Source: Vairimorpha ceranae (Eukaryota; Microsporidia; Nosematidae). Taken from it: a stretch of DNA of 64,000 bases. The notes under the pieces were generated by a model. The model ran no database searches. It saw only the letters and a list, made by a program, of their open reading frames with translations, and was not told where the DNA came from. Location of the stretch: NCBI RefSeq assembly GCF_000988165.1, contig NW_020169296.1, forward strand, positions 124,001-188,000, in the 5' to 3' direction. Numbering within the stretch: the stretch's first letter is position 1; every line of letters begins with the position of its first letter. Positions 48,220-57,280 of this stretch are shown here, piece after piece. A program made the translations under genes and the position numbers.

Positions 48220-48423
48220 ATGAGGACTGCTACAGAGAGCATCCCAACACCACGAACCAGGGAAAGTCCTTTTGGCAGATGTATTAAGGGAGAGGAGCCC
48301 ATCAATACATCTGCAAAGAAGGGTGAAAAAAACAAGAAGAAAAAAGATATTAAAGACTTAAGAAATTTTAAAAATAAAATAGAGGGCCAAGTATTGGGGG
48401 ATGTCTTGGTATTCAAAATTTAG
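48220..48423 (+). pseudogene. Possible mobile-element ORF fragment
   Basis: 67 codons, Pro/Arg/Thr-rich at first (PTPRTRESPFGRC) and then Lys-rich (KKGEKNKKKKDIKDL). It is markedly GC-richer than its surroundings, and GTATACCCAATG resembles the usual start context. It directly precedes repeat family 1 copy d and an endonuclease remnant, so I take it as retroelement debris; a small gene is not excluded. Confidence 0.3.
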
Positions 48424-48424
48424 A

Positions 48425-48795
48425 TAAAGACTAGATTACGCTATTCCGTTGAAAACGAAATTATCACAAATATATTGTGTGTTCTTTCTTTTTAATAAAT
48501 ATGATGTGCCTTTACGCGTATACTTATTGTTTTTAATTACAAATTGTCCTTTTTATGATAAATTAAAATTTGCTATAGACACCCTGTATAAAATTATTTT
48601 ATTTTAACAAATAAAAGCGAGGGAAAATGCACAAAAACATTTCTGTGCTTAGAGAAATAAAGCCTACACTTATGCTACTCGTTCTTAATAAAAAGTACAA
48701 AGAATTTTACAAATTTTTTAAAAAGAAGGGTTAAAAAATGATGGATGATATAAAAAATAAAAAAATGTTCGGATTCAAACTTTTAATATATATAG
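48425..48795. repeat. Dispersed repeat family 1, copy d
   Basis: Landmarks: ATTACGCTATTCCGTTGAAA, AAAATTTGCTATAGACACCC, TACAAAGAATTTTACAAATT, AAAAAGAAGGGTTAAAAAAT and CGGATTCAAACTTTT. These occur in the same order and spacing as copy b at 19.4 kb. Unlike the others it sits between two retroelement-like ORF fragments. Confidence 0.6.
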
Positions 48796-48976
48796 ATGAG
48801 GAAAATGTCCTTAAAGATTTTTTATCATGTTTTAGGGTAAAAAGCAATGCTTATTTAAAAATATACATTTGTACACTATCATTCAACAAAGAAGTATAAT
48901 TATATGCCATCGAAATAAAACTATATGATTTTTTTTTATATAAAACTGCAATTCAAGGAGAAAAACAGTAGATCAT

Positions 48977-49519
48977 ATGGCTACAAAATGCGAAAAGATG
49001 CTAGGACATGACTATATGAGAAGACATAATGAGGTAGTCAAGTGTATACACATGCTGCTGTGTAAGAAATATAAGATAGAAGATTCAGGAAAGAAACTAA
49101 GAAGTCATTCAGTCCAACAAATAGTGGCCAATAAATATGTAAAAATAAGAATAGATACTACCATAAAGATAGACGTGAAGATAAAATACAATAAGCCAGA
49201 CATTGTCGTTATTGATAAAAAGAGTAAAGAAATATTAATTGTTGAAATTGGTGTTACTTCGATTGACAATCTACAACAGGTAGAATCTAAGAAGTTAAGA
49301 AAGTACGACGTATTGGTTAATGAACTTGGTTTGATTCATGAATGCAAAACAAGAATAATTCCATATGTATTGACATGGGATGGTATCGTTACAAAATACC
49401 ATGCAAAATACAGGAAGGAGCTTGCAATCTCTGATCAAATTGAAGCTTATATTCAATCGGTCGCTCTAAAAAAACTCTTGAAAGTGTCTCGATGGAGTTC
49501 AGCCGAGGAGCAGATCTGA
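48977..49519 (+). mobile_element. Orphan restriction-like endonuclease end of a non-LTR retroelement
   Basis: 180 codons. RRHNEVVKCIHMLLCKKYKI, then YNKPDIVVIDKKSKEILIVE, resembles the domain that follows reverse transcriptase in R2-type non-LTR elements: a RHN/RHD box, then PD with a downstream acidic residue and a KYxxL stretch (KKLRKYDVLVNEL). In complete elements this nuclease nicks the target site. No reverse transcriptase precedes it. The frame is intact, so decay is recent or the fragment is retained. A host PD-(D/E)XK nuclease is the alternative. Confidence 0.55.
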
Positions 49520-50515
49520 CAATTGAGGAAGCTAGAAAGGAAGAGAATCTTAGACAGAAATTTACCCACGTTGAAATCATATTTTGATAACATAAAAACT
49601 CATAACAAATTTAACCTTTAAATAAAATATTTTATATAAAAAATTTACTTTTTGTATTTAGTAATTCTTATGGAGAAACATACGTATGTTAGATTTTTCT
49701 AAAAACACACAAATTTTTTTAGTTACATACACATCACAACTATTAATATTACTAACAAATTGTTTTATTAAAAAATAATCTAACTACAATATATATTATT
49801 GTTTCTGTTAAAAAACGGTTGTAATTTTAAGTTATAAATTTAAAAAATATGTCTAATATAACTTTAATTTTTTACTGCTTGTTAAAAATTAAAATTTTTA
49901 AAAAAAAAAATTATTTAAAACAAAAATTTTTTATAAATAATTAATTTTTAAGAATATTTTTACGGACTGTGGTAAAATATAACATTTTTAATTAATTTTT
50001 ATAAATTAAGATTTTTTAAAATTTTTAAAAATATAAAAAACTAGTAAAAAGGGTGCGTAGAGTGGAAAGAAGCAATAACAATATTAAAAAGAAATTTATA
50101 ACAGTAAAGATAAAAAGGAGTCATCTATAAAAAATTATCAAAGACTTTTTTGAATTAGGTTTTGTATGAAGTGTGATTTATAAGATGAAAAACATCTCTC
50201 TATTGGAATTATATGTTTGAAAAGTATCTTTTAATATTTTATAAATATTAAACCCATGTCCAGTCCCAACAGATTTTATTACCAATGACAACCTCATGAA
50301 ATTTCATGAAAAAAATAAAAAAAATGTCAATTTTAACTTTTTATGTAGAAATTTTTAGTGAAGAATAAAAATTAAAAAATTTCAAGCAGGATGGATTTTT
50401 GAATATGATATTAATTATTATTTGATATATATAGTAGTTTTATTTTTTCAAAATATATAACAATGTTACTTTTTTAAAAATATAACAGTTTTAGATTCAC
50501 GTACACTTTTTTATT
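49520..50515. other. Intergenic, repeat-like and AT-rich
   Basis: About 1 kb without recognised genes. A partial family 2 core (ATATTAAACCCATGTCCAG) lies near 50247, opening just eleven codons. Confidence 0.4.
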
Positions 50516-50880
50516 CAAAAAATAAATTATTATTTATAACAATTTTAAATTGAAAAAAATATATACAATAAAATATAAATCAAGATTATTGTTTTAACTG
50601 TTTTAAAATGAAAAGAGTTGCGTATGCTTAATAACTACTTTTTAATTTAAATTAACTTTTCAATAAAATATAAATCAAGATTATTGTTTTAACTGTTTTA
50701 AAATGAAAAAAAAATTATATATATTTATAAACGCTTTTTAATTTAAATTAGCTTTTCAAAAAAATGTGAAATCAAGATTATTGTTTATAACTGTTTTAAA
50801 ATGAAAAAATATATTAAATAACTACTTTTTAATTTAAATTAACTTTTTAATAAATATAAAATCAATATTTTTTACATAAA
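50516..50880. repeat. About 97-bp tandem repeat, three to four copies
   Basis: Units contain ATCAAGATTATTGTTTTAAC, TGTTTTAAAATGAAAA and ACTTTTTAATTTAAATTA. Clear copies begin near 50575, 50672 and 50768, with diverged partial copies on each side. The array ends about 80 bp before the subtilisin ATG. Confidence 0.85.
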
Positions 50881-50951
50881 TCATATTTGAACCATTTAAT
50901 AAACAAAATGTTTCAGTTATTTAATAAATTTTAAAAATGCATAGATAACAG

Positions 50952-52313
50952 ATGAAAATTTTATATCTTTGTGCAATAATTTACTGCTTAGAAGATTACA
51001 TTGTATTATTCGAGGACAGAACAAATCTTAACAATCTGCAAAGGATATTAAACCGCGAAAATAATCTTATTAAGACTAAGAAACTTCTATCTTCTAAGTC
51101 AAAAATAAAACATGAATTTTTAAATGGATTCTATGGTGAAATGGATGAAGAAACAATAAAAAAACTAGAAAAAGAAGAAGAAATAGCTGTCATAGAGAAG
51201 GACAGCGTGGTAAAAATAGCAAATTATAAAGTAATGGATATATTTTTAGATGCAGGAAATTTACACCACGAGAGAAAAGAATCAACAATACCATTAGCCC
51301 TGCAAGAACGAGCACCTTGGGGATTAAGTAGGGTTTTAGGAAAATCATATGTCAAATCAAGGCAATACATTTATCCTGAAGATGCAGGTAAAGATGTGGA
51401 GGTGTTTGTAATTGATACGGGAATAAATGTCTTACACCCGGATTTTCAGGGAAGGGCACGATGGGGCGCAAACTTTGTCGGTGGTTCGTTAGACACTGAT
51501 GATAATGGACATGGAACTCATGTGGCGGGTGTAATCGGTGGATTTAAATATGGTATAAGTAAAAAAGCGAATATAGTCGCCGTAAAAGTATTAGATGCTA
51601 ATGGTGTAGGAATGATTTCAAAAATATTAAAAGGAATTGACTATGTTATCAATGAACACGAAAAGAAAAGAGAACTGCTGTATGACATTGCATCAGCCAA
51701 ATATTTAGGAAAGAAACGTACGCCAAACTTGGAGAAGAATCTCGAAGAGTTTATAAATGAATCAAATTTACAACCAAAAACAGTTGTAAATATGAGTGTA
51801 GGAGGTACAAAATCCGTAGCACTGAATTTCGCTCTTGATTATGCGGCATCTTTAGGAATACACTTTGCTGTTGCAGCAGGTAACGACCAACAGAATGCAT
51901 GTTCTTACTCTCCTGGATCGTCTAAACATGCAGTGACGATTGGTGCGACTGATATGCACGACAAAACAGCAGATTTCAGTAATTTCGGTAATTGTGTAGA
52001 TTTATATGCACCAGGTGTAAATATTCTTAGTGCGTGGAATGATAGGAGATGGAGAGTTGTATCGGGGACATCAATGGCATGTCCTCATGTTGCTGGTGTT
52101 ATGGCTTTATATTTAGGATTAGCAGGATTTACACCTGAAGCACTAAAAAACAGATTAATTAAAGATGCTAAAAATGTAATATCTGCAGACAATGCAAATG
52201 AATCGATATTTAAAGCTATGTGGCCACTTAATTGGTTTTCAGATAAAGAAAAGCTTCCATTAGTTTCTACAAATAAATTAATTAAAAAGATTATCGACAA
52301 AAACAACAAATAA
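50952..52313 (+). CDS. Secreted subtilisin-like serine protease
   Basis: 453 aa. A short signal peptide (residues 1-13) and an I9-type propeptide (about 15-90, DYIVLFEDRTNL) precede an S8 domain with the full triad: D155 in FVIDTGINV, H187 in NGHGTHVAG, S374 in SGTSMACPHVAG, and the oxyanion N311. Microsporidian subtilisins (for example SLP1 of Nosema bombycis) are processed and act at the spore poles during germination. An insert of about 38 residues (235-272) interrupts the usual run before VVNMSVGG. It lacks a CCC start and lies behind a 97-bp satellite. Confidence 0.95.
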   Translation: MKILYLCAIIYCLEDYIVLFEDRTNLNNLQRILNRENNLIKTKKLLSSKSKIKHEFLNGFYGEMDEETIKKLEKEEEIAVIEKDSVVKIANYKVMDIFLDAGNLHHERKESTIPLALQERAPWGLSRVLGKSYVKSRQYIYPEDAGKDVEVFVIDTGINVLHPDFQGRARWGANFVGGSLDTDDNGHGTHVAGVIGGFKYGISKKANIVAVKVLDANGVGMISKILKGIDYVINEHEKKRELLYDIASAKYLGKKRTPNLEKNLEEFINESNLQPKTVVNMSVGGTKSVALNFALDYAASLGIHFAVAAGNDQQNACSYSPGSSKHAVTIGATDMHDKTADFSNFGNCVDLYAPGVNILSAWNDRRWRVVSGTSMACPHVAGVMALYLGLAGFTPEALKNRLIKDAKNVISADNANESIFKAMWPLNWFSDKEKLPLVSTNKLIKKIIDKNNK

Positions 52314-53093
52314 ATAAATTAATTATATTTTTTTAGGTAAATTAAAGTATTTAAATGTTATGTCTTTTAAATTTAACTTTGCACTTTTAATAATGAGAGC
52401 TTTCTAGAATCTTATTATTTACTCTAAACAAGACAATTTTATAAATTCGACTGTCGCATTCAAAACACCTATTATTAATTTTTAGATTTAATGCCGAAGA
52501 AAATTTCTTAGATGACAATAAATTTATTTTTACTATGTCTAGTCCAACATTATATTTATATCACAATAATAAATACATTAAAAAGTTGACGTCTTTTTTG
52601 CTAAAAAATTAATATTTTATATGCTAACTGCCTACAGCGTTTTAATAAAATTTCTAAAGCATCTTTTAGTAAATAATATATTTTCATGATAAAAGTAACT
52701 GTTGATTTTTATCGCTTTTCTTATGCATGCTAGTCCATGTCTGTACTTTCTATAGTTACTACTTTACCGGTTTATTTTCTCTAAACTTCTCTTCTAAATT
52801 AGTGACTCTTCTCCATAGTCATTTTAAAAAGTGTTTAATACAATTTATTAATAAAAAATATAAGAAAATTATTATCCCAGAATAACTTTATAACTCAATC
52901 TATACATCAATGTAATATCTAAACTTTTTATGTAAAAACTTGTTAATTTCGTATTTTTGATAAAAATGAAATTTTCACCAAATGTTTTATTTAAATTTAA
53001 CACAAGATGTATTTATGATAAATATTTTAAAAAAATATTATTAACAGTTAAAACGGCACTTGATAAAATTTATTATTTTTTAAATGTGAGGCC
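52314..53093. other. Intergenic, nothing recognised
   Basis: 780 bp between two tandem genes. It is mostly AT-rich; the stretch 52720-52830 is slightly richer in C and T but has no frame or fold I can support. Confidence 0.45.
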
Positions 53094-54812
53094 ATGTTAA
53101 GAATCCAAAATTTATCCATGCGCATAGAAGATGAAATAATTTGTTTTAACCAGCATTTCGAAGTAAAAGGTGTCTGTTCTGTTGTAGGAAGGCATAATAA
53201 ATTAAGAGAATGTCTTATATCTATCTTTTCTAATTCTGTATCAAAATATATACATGGACTTGATTTTGACATGAAGGTATTTTTTAAAGGAGTGAACATA
53301 AAAAAAAATAGATTTATTTTTCTATTGTGTCCATACACACTTCTAAATGCAAAAGACAATATTGAAGATATTTTGTATTTTGTAAATAAAGATTTGGCGG
53401 AACAAGTAATCAAGGATTTCAGATTGCATAAATTTAGGTATCTAAGTATTAATGAACTAAGTCCATCTATTTTTAATATTTTAGAAATAGCTATAGGCAT
53501 ATGTTCATGTTCTAGTGTGTTATACTTTTCTCTAAATCCTGATCCATACAGAAACAAATATTTTTATTTAAAGTTACTACAAAAATATGCTATTTTAAAT
53601 GAAGCAGTCATTTTTGTTGAGGGAGAGTTACTTAATGTTGATAATTTTGACAGTTATTTGCTAATAAAAGATAATAGTATATTTTCTTTTATTATTGGAA
53701 AAGATAAAAAGATTAATGCTGAAAATTATCTAAAATTGAATACTTTTATATATAAAACATATATTAGTAAATTTAATGTTAGAGGAGGTAATAAAATAAA
53801 TTATGATATTTTTACTGATAATAATTCATTATCAGTAAGTGATACATCTTCTCTTGTAAATAATATTCAATATACAGATGTTGATAATGTTACAAAATTT
53901 ATTATTTTTAAGCATAAAATTTGTAAAAAAATCATAAAATATTATACATTTCTTGTACCAGATGTTTGTAAAGTTGTAATTTTAATTAACTCTAAATTGC
54001 ATCGCAAACAAAATTGGAATAAAATCAGATTTTATTATGCCAATATTGGAAATATTACTTTGTTGATTGTAATTTATAAACATTGGTATTCACTACATAT
54101 GTTACTTCTTATGGTAATTTATTGGATTTTTTATTATTTTTTAACCATAAAAGGTATTTCAATTACTGCTTTTATTTTCAAGAGTAGAAAAAGATTTCAT
54201 AAAATTTGTTACATTCTCGATTTTTTTATTATAATAATGATTTTTAAATATTTAATAGATACTGGAAATATTTCTGTTACAGAAATTTATATAAAAGCTA
54301 ATAACGAATATTTTGTAAAATTTAATCCATTTTTATGCTATGTTACTACATCAATAGCCTATACGTTGATTTTGTATAGCTCTGTATTTCATATAAATGA
54401 AGATTATGCATTTGTAAGGGAATATCTATATAAGTCATATAATTCAAGTACTTATTATTTTTACTTAATTTTAATAAGTTTATTTTCTTCGGCTTTGCCT
54501 CTTATTATATTTTCTTTTGTAATTAATTTAAAGTATATTTGTGCTATATCTTTAAATGCTATATTTATTATACCTTTATTTAATTTATTTAGACATACAA
54601 AATCAAAAGTAATAACAATGTCTTACATTGTTACAAGAAACTTTTTTTATTCTTTAAATTACAAAGACTCAGTGTACTATAAAATATGTAATTTTATTGA
54701 TCCTTTTATAATTGTAAGAAGTGCCATTTTTGATGGATTTAAATACGAAATTATTCTTAGATTGGTTTGTATTTACATTTGTATATTTTTAGTATTCTGT
54801 ACACTTTTGTAA
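53094..54812 (+). CDS. ABCG-type half transporter with degenerate ATPase
   Basis: 572 aa. The first 200 residues have the order of an ABC nucleotide domain (LRIQNLSMRIEDEII at the start), but the Walker A site reads VVGRHNKLREC instead of GxxGxGKS/T, and no LSGGQ or Walker B is seen (INELSPSIFNILEIAIG). From residue 310 on come six or so hydrophobic segments, with HINEDYAFVREYLYKSYNSS matching the ABCG cytoplasmic stretch (FxxERxxFxREYxxxxY). It probably cannot hydrolyse ATP alone; it may pair with an active half transporter. No CCC start. Confidence 0.65.
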   Translation: MLRIQNLSMRIEDEIICFNQHFEVKGVCSVVGRHNKLRECLISIFSNSVSKYIHGLDFDMKVFFKGVNIKKNRFIFLLCPYTLLNAKDNIEDILYFVNKDLAEQVIKDFRLHKFRYLSINELSPSIFNILEIAIGICSCSSVLYFSLNPDPYRNKYFYLKLLQKYAILNEAVIFVEGELLNVDNFDSYLLIKDNSIFSFIIGKDKKINAENYLKLNTFIYKTYISKFNVRGGNKINYDIFTDNNSLSVSDTSSLVNNIQYTDVDNVTKFIIFKHKICKKIIKYYTFLVPDVCKVVILINSKLHRKQNWNKIRFYYANIGNITLLIVIYKHWYSLHMLLLMVIYWIFYYFLTIKGISITAFIFKSRKRFHKICYILDFFIIIMIFKYLIDTGNISVTEIYIKANNEYFVKFNPFLCYVTTSIAYTLILYSSVFHINEDYAFVREYLYKSYNSSTYYFYLILISLFSSALPLIIFSFVINLKYICAISLNAIFIIPLFNLFRHTKSKVITMSYIVTRNFFYSLNYKDSVYYKICNFIDPFIIVRSAIFDGFKYEIILRLVCIYICIFLVFCTLL

Positions 54813-54909
54813 AATTTAATTAATTTTTTAGTATTAAATAGCAGTTTAATTAATTTGATGTTTTTTAAAAATTTATAAAAAGTTTTACTTTTAGACTATA
54901 CATTTAATT

Positions 54910-56337
54910 TCAAATGAGATATGAAACTCCTACAGCGCATACAATAACAACTGCTACAATACCAACAGCAATGGCTACACGTCCCATTCCACTACTCTTT
55001 TTCTCTTCGTGTGCATCATCCGATGAAGATGAATCATCTTTGGTAATTTTTTTTGTTTTCTTTGGTTTTTTTAATGGCATCTTTTTACATTTCTTTAATA
55101 CTGGAGTTTTGTCGCATTTAGAAATTCTACCAGATACACTTAAATCTAAATTAAAGAATGCTTTTATATAATCACAATCTTGATCTGGAATTCGACCTCC
55201 ATAGCAGGATTTCAATTGATCGCATCCAAATTCAGGAATATCTAATTCTTGGCAGTAAGCATTACATTCGTTAATATAGCTATCATCATAATTGCATCCG
55301 TTGATAAGATTGTTACAAATTCCATTAACTAAATCTATTTTTAAGCCTACTGACAGGTCGAGAACAAAATCGACTGCTTGATTGAAATTTTCGTCGGCAA
55401 AATTAACTTTGGAAAATATATTGAAAACAGCGCAAATGGCTGCAGCTTTATAAACAACTTTAGGGGTTATAGCACAAACTGGTGGTTCGCATACTTTTTC
55501 TTTTTCCACTTTACATTTATATTCAGATTCACATGATTCGTAAGATTCGCATGATTCATAAGATTCACAAGATTCGGATTCTTTTCTACATTTTCTTTTA
55601 AGTGCACAACAAGCTCTATTAACAATAGCACAGCATAATTCATTTTTTCTGACAAGTTCACTTTTGTAAGCCCTTGCTAATCCCTTAAGTTCATGTATTG
55701 ACAATCCTATTTTACGGAAGACGCAATTTAGGTATCTTACAACTTGATGAAACCAAATTTCAGTATTGCATGGTGTACACACTGGTCGTAATGGATAACC
55801 GTTAACAGTTATATCAGTATTGTTTTTTACAAAATACTCACTAGAAAGGGTATATTCATTGGAGGTTGTGCTTCCAGTCTTAATAATGTCAACTGTTGAA
55901 AGGAATCTAATGTATATTTTTCCATCTGTAGCCGATCCAGGAATGAAAATTTGAATGCTAAAATTAACAAATCCTGTAAGTGGATCAACTGTTTCAATTA
56001 TAGCAACATTATTTTTAATTTCATTGGGTGCTACTAAAGACATTAAAGAAGGAAATTGGTTGTCGTTAGATTCAATTACTAATCTAGCACCAGGTCTAAT
56101 GCCATTATCTGATGCTTCATAAACAATTACAATAAGATCTTCATCAGGGAAAAAATTGATGCAAAATCCCTTTGTATGCTCTCCAATAGGTGTAAGTGGT
56201 CCAAAAGGTCCATTTTCAAATTGTGTTTGAACTTTAATCTGATACAAATCTTGTATGCAATTGCCTCTTGTAATATTCGTAGTACAAGCAATAAGTGAAA
56301 TTAGTGTTGAAACTAGAGCAAACTTATGTAATTTCAT
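54910..56337 (-). CDS. Secreted, membrane-anchored Cys-rich surface protein
   Basis: 475 aa. A clear signal peptide (MKLHKFALVSTLISLIACTT) is followed by a beta-rich ectodomain to about residue 180, then a Cys-rich helical half with a five-residue repeat run (CESYESCESYESCES) near residue 270 and many later CxxC-like pairs. A charged Lys/Ser/Asp tail precedes a C-terminal hydrophobic segment (VAIAVGIVAVVIVCAVGVSY) at the very end, fitting a membrane or GPI anchor. This layout is that of a spore wall or plasma membrane protein; the name of a known SWP cannot be assigned. Start context CTTGGGGTATG, a GGG-type signal. Confidence 0.8.
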   Translation of the reverse strand: MKLHKFALVSTLISLIACTTNITRGNCIQDLYQIKVQTQFENGPFGPLTPIGEHTKGFCINFFPDEDLIVIVYEASDNGIRPGARLVIESNDNQFPSLMSLVAPNEIKNNVAIIETVDPLTGFVNFSIQIFIPGSATDGKIYIRFLSTVDIIKTGSTTSNEYTLSSEYFVKNNTDITVNGYPLRPVCTPCNTEIWFHQVVRYLNCVFRKIGLSIHELKGLARAYKSELVRKNELCCAIVNRACCALKRKCRKESESCESYESCESYESCESEYKCKVEKEKVCEPPVCAITPKVVYKAAAICAVFNIFSKVNFADENFNQAVDFVLDLSVGLKIDLVNGICNNLINGCNYDDSYINECNAYCQELDIPEFGCDQLKSCYGGRIPDQDCDYIKAFFNLDLSVSGRISKCDKTPVLKKCKKMPLKKPKKTKKITKDDSSSSDDAHEEKKSSGMGRVAIAVGIVAVVIVCAVGVSYLI

Positions 56338-56592
56338 ACCCCAAGAATTTTTTTTTTCTTTTATAGTTTTATTTGTTTGTTGTAATAATTAAGTTAAATT
56401 AATTTAGTAAAAAAAATACCTTGTAAAGATATTTATTGATAATTCTTTAGTGAAAATTGCTTTATTAGTTTTTATTAATTTGTTTGTTTAGTCTTAAACA
56501 AACAAAATAAAGTTATATTAAAAAATTAAAAAAGTTTATTTAAAATATTTAATGCATAAATAACATTTTATTTGTATAAAATATCAAAAGGT

Positions 56593-57186
56593 TTAATTAA
56601 ATTCAACACCCTTAAACAACAATTTTCTTATTTCACTCACCATATTTCTATCGATACTTTTGTAATATACAACTTCAAAAATGTCAATTTCTTCATCTTT
56701 AAATGTTGAAAGCGCAACAATTTCTGGATCAAATATTCCATTAATATAATTAATGTAATTTACCCTATTGTCATTATGGACATTAAAAGCAAGTTCTAAT
56801 TTATAAGTAGAATCTAATTCAAGATCTTTACAAATACTCTGAATGTATAAATGTATAGGAACAATATCAAAATTAAATTGGCACATTTCTACCACACGGC
56901 TTTCAATAAATATTACTTTTTCAACTGGAAAATTTATACTAAAAGATTTCTTAAAATTATCTAAGAGTACATTAAGTTTTACAATATTTTCTGTTATTTT
57001 ACCAGAAATAAAAAAACTAGCCAACGATATAAGAGAGTGACTTTCCCTTTTAAAAAATGTAGGATAGGTATGTTGAAAAATTATCTGTGATATTGCAGTT
57101 TGTTTAATAGGAGACTTAAAAATTTCTGATAAATGTAGTATTATTTTATTTCCTTCTTTAATATCATTTTTAAAAATATTTTCCAT
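56593..57186 (-). CDS. Transcription-type cyclin (C/H/K/L/T-like)
   Basis: 197 aa. The cyclin box is visible by pattern: SHSLISLASFFISGKITENI (the LAxKxxE helix), VIFIESRVVEMCQFNFDI followed by PIHLYIQSI (the ILxxE-xxxxxxLxFxLxxxxPHxYL helix), and IFDPEIVALSTF (the YxPxxIAxAAL helix). The short length and style suit transcriptional cyclins that pair with CDK7-CDK9 relatives. The first box is weak. Start at 57186 fixed by TTTGCCC directly at ATG. It is 94 bp from the divergent SMC2 start. Confidence 0.58.
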   Translation of the reverse strand: MENIFKNDIKEGNKIILHLSEIFKSPIKQTAISQIIFQHTYPTFFKRESHSLISLASFFISGKITENIVKLNVLLDNFKKSFSINFPVEKVIFIESRVVEMCQFNFDIVPIHLYIQSICKDLELDSTYKLELAFNVHNDNRVNYINYINGIFDPEIVALSTFKDEEIDIFEVVYYKSIDRNMVSEIRKLLFKGVEFN

Positions 57187-57280
57187 GGGCAAAAATATTT
57201 TCAACTTAAACTGTTTATGCAAATTAACTATTTAAATAAATAAAATTAAAGGTGCATAAAAATTATGTTTTAAAAAGCCC
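57187..57280. promoter_or_regulatory. 94-bp divergent promoter, cyclin / SMC2
   Basis: CCC directly abuts both ATGs: GCCC on the cyclin side (minus strand) and AAGCCC on the SMC2 side. The spacer is otherwise A/T-rich. Confidence 0.55.

Noticed and set aside
48198..48416. 72-codon minus-strand frame over the GC-rich fragment
   Set aside because: The Phe-rich run is the complement of the lysine run on the plus strand; the plus strand has the better start context.
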